Source: Selenomonas dianae (GTDB lineage: Bacteria > Bacillota > Negativicutes > Selenomonadales > Selenomonadaceae). From it: 64,000 nucleotides of DNA. Below, one piece after another: positions 19,039 to 26,492 of the stretch. Location: positions 320,001 to 384,000 of the forward strand of contig NZ_CP128650.1 in NCBI RefSeq assembly GCF_030644225.1. Reading direction: 5' to 3'. Within the stretch, counting starts at the first letter, position 1. Every line of letters begins with the position of its first letter. The notes under the pieces are model-generated. The model was given only the letters and a program-made list of their open reading frames with translations. It searched no databases and was not told the DNA's origin. The position numbers and the translations under genes are program-made.

Positions 19039-20214
19039 ATGTACGGCATCACACTCATATTTGTCCTTGCCGTGGTCGGCGGCGTCATCGCTCTGATCGG
19101 CGATCGGCTCGGGACGCGCATCGGCAAGAAGAAGCTGTCGATCTTCGGGCTGCGTCCACGTCATACGGCGGTTCTGGTGACGGTCGTCACGGGGATCTGT
19201 ATCACGACGGTGACGTTCGGCATTATGGCGGCGGTATCCGAGAATGTACGCACGGCGCTCTTTGGCATGGAGCGGCTGAATACCTTGATTGCTGACACGC
19301 GCACGGCGCTCGATTTTACTTCGGGGGAGCTTGAGCAGGCGCAGCGTGCGCAGGAGGAGGCGAGCGGCGAGCTGGCAAAGTCGGAGGCGGAGATTGCGCG
19401 TCTGAGCGGAGAACAGGCGGATCTGCGTGCCGAATCCGATCGTCTCGCGGCGGGTAATCGTGCGCTCATGATGGAGAAGGAGGGGCTTGTTTCCCTCAAC
19501 GGCCGCCTTGCAGGTGAGAATGAAACGCTGCAGACGGATATTCAGGAACTCGGCGTGCGTGCGAACGAATTGCGCGAAAATATATTGAATCTCCGCGAGG
19601 GGAATATTGTCTATCAGGCGGGGGAGATCATCGCGAGCGGGACGATCCCCGCAGGGCTTTCACACGATGAGGTCGAGCGCGGCATGGCGGGAATCGCCCA
19701 ACTCGGGACGCGCAATATCTCGGCGCGTCTCGGCGAGAACCACACGGATCAGGACATCTGGATCTACAGCCCCGAGTACGAAGCCGCCGTGCGTGCGATT
19801 GAGCAGAGCCCCGTCGATATGATTGTGCGCATTGTTGCGGCAGGCAATCTTGTGCGCGGCGATGAGGTGCGCGCCTCCATCGAACTGTACCCGAACCGTA
19901 TCATTTATCATAACGGGGAGCTGATTATTGCCCGCGTCTATGATTCCGAGGGGCTTGGGAATGCCTCCGAGCAGACGGTCATGGCGTTCCTGCGCGAGGT
20001 CAATGCGGCGGCATCGGCAAAGGGCATCCTGCCCGATCCGATCCGCGGTACGGTCGGTGTCATCGAGGGCGCGGAGTTCTACAGTCTGGTGCAGGATCTT
20101 GCGGAACGCACGGATGCGGTCGTGATCTCCGCCTATGCGGACGGCGATACGGATGCGATGGGACCTTTGCGGCTGAAATTTAAGATAGAGCGTGAAGATG
20201 GGAGCGGGACGTGA
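19039..20214 (+). CDS. DUF3084 domain protein
   Basis: A 391-residue protein with two N-terminal hydrophobic segments (about 2-20 and 42-65). A long coiled coil follows at about 80-190, rich in A, E, L and R heptads, then a globular C-terminal domain. The order matches DUF3084 proteins, which in diderm Firmicutes often sit near envelope genes. Function is unknown. Its stop overlaps the next start (GTGA), so the following nuclease-like protein is translationally coupled. Confidence 0.87.
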   Translation: MYGITLIFVLAVVGGVIALIGDRLGTRIGKKKLSIFGLRPRHTAVLVTVVTGICITTVTFGIMAAVSENVRTALFGMERLNTLIADTRTALDFTSGELEQAQRAQEEASGELAKSEAEIARLSGEQADLRAESDRLAAGNRALMMEKEGLVSLNGRLAGENETLQTDIQELGVRANELRENILNLREGNIVYQAGEIIASGTIPAGLSHDEVERGMAGIAQLGTRNISARLGENHTDQDIWIYSPEYEAAVRAIEQSPVDMIVRIVAAGNLVRGDEVRASIELYPNRIIYHNGELIIARVYDSEGLGNASEQTVMAFLREVNAAASAKGILPDPIRGTVGVIEGAEFYSLVQDLAERTDAVVISAYADGDTDAMGPLRLKFKIEREDGSGT

Positions 20215-20603
20215 GCAGCTGTGTCCTTGCGATTGACCCCGGGCGCGACAAATGCGGGGTTGCTGTGCTCGCGCCGGACGGCAGGGTGCTGGTGCAGCGT
20301 GTTGTCCCCACCGTGGAACTGGATGCCGCCGTGGGAACGCTCATCCAATCGTATGCGCCGACTGTCATCATGGGCAACGGTACGACCAGTGTGGCGGCAA
20401 AGGCTCGTGTGGAGGCTTTGGGGCGCACGGTGACGCTTGTCGATGAGTACCGCACGACAGATGCGGCGAAGGTCGCCTACTGGGAGGCGCATCCGCCGCG
20501 CGGGTGGCGGCGGCTCGTGCCGCGCGGGATGCTCGTTCCGCCCGTACCCGTGGATGATTTTGTCGCAGTGATATTGGCGCAGAGGTTCTTGGAAAAACGA
20601 TAA
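20211..20603 (+). CDS. YqgF/RuvX-like RNase H-fold protein
   Basis: A 130-residue protein starting with VLAIDPGRDKCGVAVL, the DPG motif of YqgF/RuvC-type RNase H folds. Later acidic residues (VDEYRTTDA, VDDFVAVILA) fit the remaining catalytic positions. Family members process 16S rRNA precursors or cut branched nucleic acids. It is a little shorter and more divergent than classical YqgF, so the exact role is uncertain. It uses a GTG start overlapping the DUF3084 stop by four bases. A family A repeat begins 16 bases after its stop. Confidence 0.78.
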   Translation: MSSCVLAIDPGRDKCGVAVLAPDGRVLVQRVVPTVELDAAVGTLIQSYAPTVIMGNGTTSVAAKARVEALGRTVTLVDEYRTTDAAKVAYWEAHPPRGWRRLVPRGMLVPPVPVDDFVAVILAQRFLEKR

Positions 20604-20618
20604 TTTCGGTTTTATAAT

Positions 20619-20819
20619 AAATGTTACGGAAGAATGAGGATAGCGATGCTCCTAAGCAAACCCTAGTGGAGCAAGCGGGAAAAGTGTGCGGTACGCCCCG
20701 CCGGACTTCTTTCGTTCAAGCGTAGCGCGTTTAAGAAGTCTGGCGGTATTTGAGCGTACAAGCACACGAACGCTTGCGCAACTAAGTGTTTGCGTGGAGC
20801 ACGCATATCCGTAACATTT
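20619..20819 (-). repeat. Family A palindromic repeat, copy 2
   Basis: Ends AAATGTTACGGA (20619-20630) and TCCGTAACATTT (20808-20819) are perfect inverted repeats. The 153-bp core (20648-20800) is bounded by GCTCC/GGAGC. Internal stems are GTGTGC/GCACAC and CCGCCGGACTTCTT/AAGAAGTCTGGCGG. It is inverted relative to copy 1. Both copies share the outside sequence GACGTAGACCC on the same end. Confidence 0.88.
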
Positions 20820-20872
20820 GACGTAGACCCGTAATTTTTGTGGTGTATATCCCGTACTCTTTTATTGTCTGA

Positions 20873-20901
20873 TTGACAGCGTCCCTATCCTGCGGTAAGA
20901 T
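20873..20901 (+). promoter_or_regulatory. Promoter of wecA
   Basis: A consensus -35 TTGACA (20873-20878), 17 bp, then -10 TAAGAT (20896-20901), about 50 bases before the wecA ATG and just after repeat copy 2. Confidence 0.82.
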
Positions 20902-20950
20902 GAACAGAAGTATGTAGTTCGGATACTTCTTTTAAGGAGAGCAATCATTC

Positions 20951-22000
20951 ATGCCCGATAATGTCTTAGCCTTTATGATCGCGCTTGGCATGGCGCTTAT
21001 ACTGACACCGGCGGTCATCACCTTTGCGCGGCGTACGGGAGCACTCGACAAACCCGACGCGCGCAAGGTGCACGAACGCCCCATCCCGCGCATCGGCGGC
21101 ATCGGCATCTATGCGGCGTTTATGGTGTCGATTCTGGTACAGCTCCTCTTTATCGAGCTGACACCGGAGTTCATGATGAGCCTCATCGGGCTCATGGTCG
21201 GGGGGACGATCATCGTCGCAATCGGCATCATCGACGACTATTGCGACCTGCCGGCGAAGGTGAAGCTGCTTGGGCAGATCATCGCCGCGTCCGTGCTCGT
21301 TATCGCCTTTGACGTGCGGATTGACTTCATCACCGATCCGCTCGGCGACTTTATCTATCTGGAGTATTTCGCCATTCCCGCAACGATCTTCTGGGTCGTC
21401 GGGCTGACGAATACGGTCAACCTGATCGACGGGCTGGATGGGCTTGCGGCGGGGGTGTCCTCCATTGCCGCCATTACGATCTTCCTCGTGGCGATGGAGG
21501 AGGGGATCCCGTTCGTGGCGATGGTGACAGCGGCACTCGCGGGCGCGGCGGTCGGCTTCCTCTACTACAATTTCAACCCCGCGCGCATCTTCATGGGCGA
21601 TACGGGCAGTATGTTCCTCGGGTTCATCCTCGCGGGCATCTCCGTGGTCGGCGCGGTCAAGAGTGCGGCGACGATTGCGCTGATCGTGCCGATCCTCGCG
21701 CTCGGGCTGCCGATCCTCGACACCACGTTCGCCATCGTGCGGCGCGCGCGCAACCACCGCCCGATCTTCAAGCCGGACAAGGGGCATCTCCATCACCGTC
21801 TGCTCGCACGCGGCTTTACGCAGAAACAGGCGGTACTGCTCATGTACGTGGTGAGCGCACTCTTTGGCCTGTGCGCCCTCGCCCTCACGGCGGTCAGCAC
21901 ACAGGCGGCAACCCTCATCATCCTGATCGTTGCAGGCGCGGTGTTCATCGGTGTTCGGAAACTGGGCATCCTCCGCATGGATGCGCCGCAGCAGAAATAA
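20951..22000 (+). CDS. wecA: Undecaprenyl-phosphate GlcNAc-1-phosphate transferase (WecA/TagO family)
   Basis: A 349-residue polytopic membrane enzyme of the MraY/WecA superfamily. It would attach GlcNAc-1-P to undecaprenyl phosphate to start a surface polysaccharide. Motifs in order: KPDARKVHERPIPRIGG, the acidic pair in GIIDDYCD, VNLIDGLDGLA, NFNPARIFMGDTGSMFLG and the HLHHRL histidine motif. About eleven hydrophobic segments. AAGGAG precedes the ATG. The UDP-GlcNAc 2-epimerase gene follows, as is common for O-antigen or enterobacterial-common-antigen-like pathways. Confidence 0.93.
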   Translation: MPDNVLAFMIALGMALILTPAVITFARRTGALDKPDARKVHERPIPRIGGIGIYAAFMVSILVQLLFIELTPEFMMSLIGLMVGGTIIVAIGIIDDYCDLPAKVKLLGQIIAASVLVIAFDVRIDFITDPLGDFIYLEYFAIPATIFWVVGLTNTVNLIDGLDGLAAGVSSIAAITIFLVAMEEGIPFVAMVTAALAGAAVGFLYYNFNPARIFMGDTGSMFLGFILAGISVVGAVKSAATIALIVPILALGLPILDTTFAIVRRARNHRPIFKPDKGHLHHRLLARGFTQKQAVLLMYVVSALFGLCALALTAVSTQAATLIILIVAGAVFIGVRKLGILRMDAPQQK

Positions 22001-22017
22001 AGAAATAACGGTACAGC

Positions 22018-22065
22018 GCTCCTATCGGCACACATCGCTTGCGTAACGAGGTGTTCGCGTGGAGC
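22018..22065. repeat. Family A repeat remnant
   Basis: GCTCC (22018-22022) and GTGGAGC (22059-22065) bound 48 bases that include CGCTTGCGTAACGAGG and GTTTCGC-like family A end sequence (here GTGTTCGCGTGGAGC). The central palindrome is missing. It lies between wecA and wecB. Confidence 0.6.
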
Positions 22066-22103
22066 ACGTACGGGGTATGAACTCTGAGAGGAGCACAGGC
22101 AGA

Positions 22104-23258
22104 ATGACCGGCAAAATCAAAGTCATGTCGATCTTTGGCACACGTCCCGAGGCAATCAAAATGGCCCCTGTCGTCAGGGAACTCATGCGTCACACGGATA
22201 CGATCGAAACGCGGACGCTCGTCACGGCACAGCACCGTGAAATGCTCGATCAGGTGTTGCACCTCTTCCACATCACACCGGACTATGACCTCAATATCAT
22301 GGCGGCGGGGCAGACCCTTTTCGATATCACGACGCGTGCCATGCTCGGCATCAACGAGGTGTTTCAGAAGGAGCGTCCCGACCTCGTCTTAGTCCACGGC
22401 GACACGACCACCACCTTTGCCGGCGCACTCGCCGCATACTACCATCAAATCCCCGTCGGACACGTCGAGGCGGGACTTCGTACGCACGACATCTACTCGC
22501 CGTTCCCCGAGGAGATGAACCGCCGCCTTACGGGCGGCATCGCGACCCTGCACTTCGCACCGACACCGACGGCGCAGGCGAACCTTCTCGCCGAGGGCGT
22601 GCCCGAGCGGCGCATTTTCGTCACGGGCAACACCGTCATTGATGCGCTGCATCATATCGTGCGTCCCGACTATGTGTTTGCCGACAAACTGGACGGGGTG
22701 GACTTTGCGAACCATCGCGTCCTGCTCGTTACAACGCATCGCCGCGAGAATCTCGGGGAGCCGATGCGCCATGTCTATCGCGCGATTCGCAGCATCATTG
22801 AGGAACTGGACGATGTGGAGGTCGTCTTTCCCGTACACCGCAATCCAAAGGTACGCGAGATCGTACGGGAGGAGCTGGGAGGGCTCGAACGCGTGCATCT
22901 CATCGCTCCGCTCGAATATGAGCCGTTCGCGAACCTCATGGCGCGGGTCGATCTTGTGCTCACGGACTCGGGCGGGATTCAGGAGGAGGCTCCCTCGCTC
23001 GGCAAGCCCGTCCTCGTTCTGCGCGACACGACGGAACGTCCCGAAGCGGTCGCGGCGGGGACGGTGCGCCTCATCGGGACGGATGAGCAGCGCGTCTATG
23101 AGGAAACGATGCGCCTTTTGACGGATCCGATCGGCTACCGCTCGATGGCAGAGGCGGTGAATCCCTATGGCGACGGAGAGGCGGCACGCCGTATCATCGA
23201 GGCGATCCTCTACCACGCGGGACATTCGCACACGATACCGGATCCGTTTGGAGCGTAA
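22104..23258 (+). CDS. wecB: UDP-N-acetylglucosamine 2-epimerase (non-hydrolysing)
   Basis: A 384-residue cytoplasmic enzyme interconverting UDP-GlcNAc and UDP-ManNAc for surface glycans. Motifs: FGTRPEAIKMAPV, LVHGDTTTTFAGAL, GHVEAGLRT, FVTGNTVID, TTHRRENLG and DSGGIQEEAPSLG. The ATG at 22104 follows GAGAGGAG; upstream in-frame starts at 22059 and 22077 would run into the repeat remnant. Length agrees with E. coli WecB at 376 residues. It probably shares the wecA promoter. Confidence 0.95.
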   Translation: MTGKIKVMSIFGTRPEAIKMAPVVRELMRHTDTIETRTLVTAQHREMLDQVLHLFHITPDYDLNIMAAGQTLFDITTRAMLGINEVFQKERPDLVLVHGDTTTTFAGALAAYYHQIPVGHVEAGLRTHDIYSPFPEEMNRRLTGGIATLHFAPTPTAQANLLAEGVPERRIFVTGNTVIDALHHIVRPDYVFADKLDGVDFANHRVLLVTTHRRENLGEPMRHVYRAIRSIIEELDDVEVVFPVHRNPKVREIVREELGGLERVHLIAPLEYEPFANLMARVDLVLTDSGGIQEEAPSLGKPVLVLRDTTERPEAVAAGTVRLIGTDEQRVYEETMRLLTDPIGYRSMAEAVNPYGDGEAARRIIEAILYHAGHSHTIPDPFGA

Positions 23259-23259
23259 A

Positions 23260-23286
23260 GGAATCGCTGAATTTATCGGTGTTTCC
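23260..23286. repeat. Collapsed family B repeat
   Basis: Twenty-seven bases joining family B ends (GGAATCGCTGA then ATTTATCGGTGTTTCC), two bases after the wecB stop. Confidence 0.6.
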
Positions 23287-23313
23287 TCAAGGGAAGAGAG
23301 GGGCGGGGAGACG

Positions 23314-23553
23314 ATGGCGGAGAAAAAAACACCGCCTGCCTCGGGCATGGCGGAGGCACTGCGTGCCTTTGGCCTCCTCTCCGGGGTCGGTATCTACTTC
23401 GTCATCTTTCTTGGCATCTTTATCTTCCTCGGCAAATGCGCCGACGACTTCCTCGGTACGGGGCGCGTCTGTACCATCGCGGGCATCGTCCTCGGCTTCC
23501 CCGCCGCGATCTACTCGCTCTATCGGCAGCTGAAATACTATAAGCTGGTGTGA
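23314..23553 (+). CDS. atpZ: AtpZ/AtpI family small membrane protein
   Basis: A 79-residue protein with two transmembrane helices (about 18-40 and 50-68) and the family pattern GIYFVIFLGIFIFLGKCADDFLGT. AtpZ/AtpI proteins help assemble the ATP synthase rotor or move Mg/Ca, and normally stand at the head of the atp operon. No ATP synthase gene follows here. A toxin-antitoxin module starts 40 bases downstream. The start has GGGGCGGGGAG before it. Confidence 0.82.
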   Translation: MAEKKTPPASGMAEALRAFGLLSGVGIYFVIFLGIFIFLGKCADDFLGTGRVCTIAGIVLGFPAAIYSLYRQLKYYKLV

Positions 23554-23593
23554 GCAAAAATCAAATCCGCGCAAACAGAAAGGGGATGTCCAT

Positions 23594-23869
23594 ATGGCTG
23601 CTGTCATGGATGTAAATGTCTGTGTGGATCGTGATGTGAAAGAACAGAGTGAGGCTCTGTATGGCGAACTTGGCATTGATCTGACGACGGCGATCAACGT
23701 ATTTTTGCGGCAGTCCCTTCGCGTTGGCGGTTTTCCGTTTGAGGTTCGCGTGGACACACCGAATCAGGAGACTGTTGCTGCGCTGATGGAAGCAGAGCAT
23801 ATCTTGAGTGATCCGTCTGTCAAGCGTTATTCCGATGTGGAAGAAGCCCTGCGGGCACTGAAAGCATGA
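23594..23869 (+). CDS. RelB/DinJ family antitoxin
   Basis: A 91-residue protein. Residues about 5-50 form the ribbon-helix-helix DNA-binding and dimerisation part (VNVCVDRDVKEQSEALYGEL, then DLTTAINVFLRQSL). The C-terminal part would wrap the toxin. AAAGGGGA precedes the ATG. Its last four bases overlap the toxin start (ATGA), the normal coupling of a dinJ-yafQ pair. It appears intact although the toxin is not. Confidence 0.9.
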   Translation: MAAVMDVNVCVDRDVKEQSEALYGELGIDLTTAINVFLRQSLRVGGFPFEVRVDTPNQETVAALMEAEHILSDPSVKRYSDVEEALRALKA

Positions 23870-24150
23870 AAGCCTTGGAGATTGTCTGGACAAGTCAGTT
23901 CAAGAAGGATTATAAATTGGCGATGAAACGCCATCTTGATCTTGTATTGATTGATGAAATCATCCGTACACTCTCACGCGGAGAAGCACTGCCGAGCAAA
24001 AACAAAGATCATGCTCTGCTTGGTCGATGGCGCGGCTATCGTGAGTGTCATATTCAGCCGGATTGACTGCTTGTCTATCGGATTGAGCACAATGTGCTTG
24101 TGTTGACCTTGGCGAGAACAGGTACACACAGCGAACTATTTGGAAACTGA
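23866..24150 (+). pseudogene. YafQ-family mRNA interferase toxin broken by a nonsense codon
   Basis: Reading from the ATG at 23866 gives a YafQ-like protein up to CHIQPD, then TGA at 24064-24066. The same frame continues for 27 codons (LLVYRIEHNVLVLTLARTGT, then HSELFGN) to a stop at 24148-24150, which is the normal C-terminus of the family. Homologues have tryptophan at the TGA position (W68 in E. coli YafQ numbering), so a single TGG-to-TGA change explains it. The truncated 66-residue product lacks that residue and the C-terminal histidine/phenylalanine needed for RNA cleavage. Antitoxin without active toxin is a viable state. Confidence 0.85.
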
Positions 24151-24157
24151 GATGATA

Positions 24158-24194
24158 AAAACGCCCCGCAGGGATGAGCCCTGCGGGGTGTTTT
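24158..24194. terminator. Bidirectional terminator
   Basis: ACGCCCCGCAGGG and CCCTGCGGGGTGT flank a five-base loop, with A-run and T-run on the two sides. It serves the toxin-antitoxin module and the minus-strand hexokinase. Confidence 0.92.
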
Positions 24195-24203
24195 CGTATA
24201 TGC

Positions 24204-25493
24204 TCAGTTTTTCTCTGTCATGGCTGCTGCGAGTGCCGCACCGAGGGCAGAGCCCGCGTTTTCGAGGATGATCTTGACGTTGACCGCCTCATCCAAGAGG
24301 AGTGTGTCGAGCGCGCCGCGCAGATGATGTGCGACGAGCGGGACTTTCTCATAGACGGAGCCGTCGACGGCGACGAACTGGTTCTCAAGCTCGTTCTCAC
24401 CCATGCGGTGCTGGATGATGGCGACGTAGGTTGCCGCGACGATGCGTGCGGAGCGGACGATGACGGCGGTCGCGAGTTCCTGCAGCAAGGTGCGCTCGGC
24501 GGCGGTGAAGGTCATGCCCGTCTTTGCCTCGATGACCGCACCTGCCGCATGGCGGTCGAGGTAGGCATCGGTGATGATCTCGGAGAGCTCGATGCTTGAA
24601 AAGGGGTAAACTCCGTCCGCACCGAGGAGATCCGCCAGTGCCGCACCGTAGAGCGTCCCGAGGTAGCGTCCCGACACCATCTTCTCCAGACGCTGTGCGC
24701 CGGGCTGCTCGGATTCTCTGTCCAGAAGATCGTCGTATTTGGAGAAGGGCAGATGTCCAAAGCCACCCGACTCCATGTTGATGACGGTCGGCGGCTCACT
24801 ACCATCTGCAAATTCCTCGTAGTAGCAGGTGTTCTGCCCCGTGGCGTAGATTGATCCGATGTAGGTGTGCTCGTGCTTGTACGCTGCCGCGAGCAGTACC
24901 GCGACCGTATCGTTGATGACGGCGACGGGAACGACGTTCGTCATGCCGCGCCGTGCAAGCGCCTCCTTGAGGAGATCGTTGACGACTTTGCCTTCGACGC
25001 CCTGCGTGGCGAATTCCTTCGTCCAGACGATGAGCTTCGCGTTGTAGAGGTCGGTCTGCTGCGACGGGAAGGAGAAGGTGTGGCCGAGGAGATATTTCGT
25101 CTCCCGATTGCCGCCGATTGCCTCGTCGATGATCTCAGCGAGAAAGTCGAACATCTCCTCCGCCGTCGCGTCCGCACTCACATAGTCATAGACACCGGGG
25201 AGGGTGAGCGGCTTTGCGACCTTGCTCAGTACCTCGTATTCGCCGCCGCCCTTGAGGAGGATGCTCACTGCGCGGACGTTCGTGCCGCCGAAGTCGAGCG
25301 CGAGGAAGGAGCCGTGCTCCTTGCCGCTCGGAAGTCCTGCATAGGAGCGGAGCATACGGAGCGTTGCGCCCTCTTTGCCCGCGAGCCCCGCACACATATC
25401 GGCGCGGAAATCGTCGGCGATCTTGCGGAGCGCATCGTCGTCTATGGTGAAGGCTGCCTTTATCTCGTCAAATTTTTCACGATCAAATCCCAT
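24204..25493 (-). CDS. Hexokinase of the eukaryotic-type family
   Basis: A 429-residue protein with the large hexokinase-family layout rather than the short bacterial glucokinase (ROK) one. Phosphate-binding loop LALDFGGTNVR (64-74), sugar-binding signature GHTFSFP near 137-143 with LIVWTKEF, catalytic aspartate D195 in AVINDTVAVLL, and NMESGGFGHLP. It would phosphorylate free glucose with ATP. The ATG at 25493 follows GGAGGAG on the minus strand. It is the last gene of the alpha-glucoside cluster, where it can capture the unphosphorylated glucose released by the GH13 enzyme. Such hexokinases occur only sporadically in bacteria. Confidence 0.88.
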   Translation of the reverse strand: MGFDREKFDEIKAAFTIDDDALRKIADDFRADMCAGLAGKEGATLRMLRSYAGLPSGKEHGSFLALDFGGTNVRAVSILLKGGGEYEVLSKVAKPLTLPGVYDYVSADATAEEMFDFLAEIIDEAIGGNRETKYLLGHTFSFPSQQTDLYNAKLIVWTKEFATQGVEGKVVNDLLKEALARRGMTNVVPVAVINDTVAVLLAAAYKHEHTYIGSIYATGQNTCYYEEFADGSEPPTVINMESGGFGHLPFSKYDDLLDRESEQPGAQRLEKMVSGRYLGTLYGAALADLLGADGVYPFSSIELSEIITDAYLDRHAAGAVIEAKTGMTFTAAERTLLQELATAVIVRSARIVAATYVAIIQHRMGENELENQFVAVDGSVYEKVPLVAHHLRGALDTLLLDEAVNVKIILENAGSALGAALAAAMTEKN

Positions 25494-25532
25494 GGTAACT
25501 CCTCCCAAAAAAATTTTTATGTTTCGGGCGAC

Positions 25533-25687
25533 CTCCACGCAAACGCCTCGTTACGCAGGCGGTCGGGCACTTATCTGCCGAAATACCTGCGGACTTCTTA
25601 AACGCGCTGCGCTTGAACGAAAGAAATCCGCAGGGGGCAGAACGTGCCCTTTGCTCCGCTTGCTTCACTAGGGTTTGCTTTGGAGGC
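25533..25687 (+). repeat. Family A palindromic repeat, copy 3
   Basis: A 155-bp core bounded by CCTCC/GGAGG, with internal GGGCAC/GTGCCC and GCGGACTTCTT/AAGAAATCCGC stems and the marker CACTAGGGTTTGC. Same orientation as copy 1. It lies between the HAD and hexokinase genes of the alpha-glucoside cluster, about 40 bases upstream of the hexokinase start. Confidence 0.85.
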
Positions 25688-25718
25688 TGCCCTTATCCCA
25701 TGTTCCGATCCAAGCCGT

Positions 25719-26492
25719 TCAACAAAAGTGATCGAGCATCGCGCCGACGCTCGGGAATACCTGCTTCGCCTGTGCCTGTATCTCGGGGCGTGCCGTGGTG
25801 AGCGAGTACCCGTTCCACGCTTTCAGCATCGGCAGGTCGTTCGTTTCGTCGCCGATGGCGAACACCTCCGCGCCGTCCCATCCCATGACGGAGAGGAGCG
25901 TGTGAATGCCTTGATCCTTGCTGATGCCGGCGGGCGTGATGTCAAGGCTGCACGCATTCGGGAAGGCGTGGATCTTGTCTCCGAGTTTGGCGTTGAGTAT
26001 CGCCGCACATTCATCGGACAGGGCAGGCTCATGGAAGCCGAGCGAGAACTGCTGAATCCCCGTCAGTCCTCCGATGTCGGCTTCCGTGATGTAGACGATG
26101 GGGAAGTCCCAGTCCTTTGCCTCGCGCTCGATCCACGAGCCCTCGGAGTGGTGGCAGAGGTAGGTCACATCTGCCGCCGAGAAGGCAAAGTGGAAAGACT
26201 TCTGCGCGCTCGGCTCCGCCGCAATCGCCGTGAGCGCGCGAGGATCAATCTCCGCCTGAAATCGGACGGCTGCATCCGCACCTCGTATGATGCCGCCGTT
26301 GTTGCAGACGGTGTAGTCGAACTCGACCCCGTATTCCTCAAGCTGGGGGACGAGCATCCCGTAGTCGCGGCCGGAGATGACACCGAACTTGTGTCCTGCG
26401 GCACGCCAGCGGGCGATGCCCTCCGTCGTTTCTGCGTCGATTTTGCCGCCCCTGAGCAGCGTGCCATCGTAGTCGCTTGCCGCTACTTTCAT
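25719..26492 (-). CDS. Cof-type HAD-IIB sugar phosphatase
   Basis: A 257-residue haloacid dehalogenase phosphatase. Motif I is DYDGTLL near the N-terminus (nucleophile D7, acid/base D9). Motif II serine lies in GVISGRD, the lysine in GISKDQG and motif IV in GDETNDLPML. The insert position (IIB cap) fits Cof/YidA-like proteins acting on sugar phosphates. Its ATG overlaps the GH13 stop by four bases, so it is co-translated with the glucosidase. It may remove phosphate from excess sugar phosphate. Confidence 0.9.
   Translation of the reverse strand: MKVAASDYDGTLLRGGKIDAETTEGIARWRAAGHKFGVISGRDYGMLVPQLEEYGVEFDYTVCNNGGIIRGADAAVRFQAEIDPRALTAIAAEPSAQKSFHFAFSAADVTYLCHHSEGSWIEREAKDWDFPIVYITEADIGGLTGIQQFSLGFHEPALSDECAAILNAKLGDKIHAFPNACSLDITPAGISKDQGIHTLLSVMGWDGAEVFAIGDETNDLPMLKAWNGYSLTTARPEIQAQAKQVFPSVGAMLDHFC

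Noticed and set aside
24064-24066. TGA in the YafQ gene as selenocysteine or recoded tryptophan
   Set aside because: No SECIS-like hairpin follows, other genes use TGA as stop, and homologues simply have tryptophan; a nonsense mutation is simpler.
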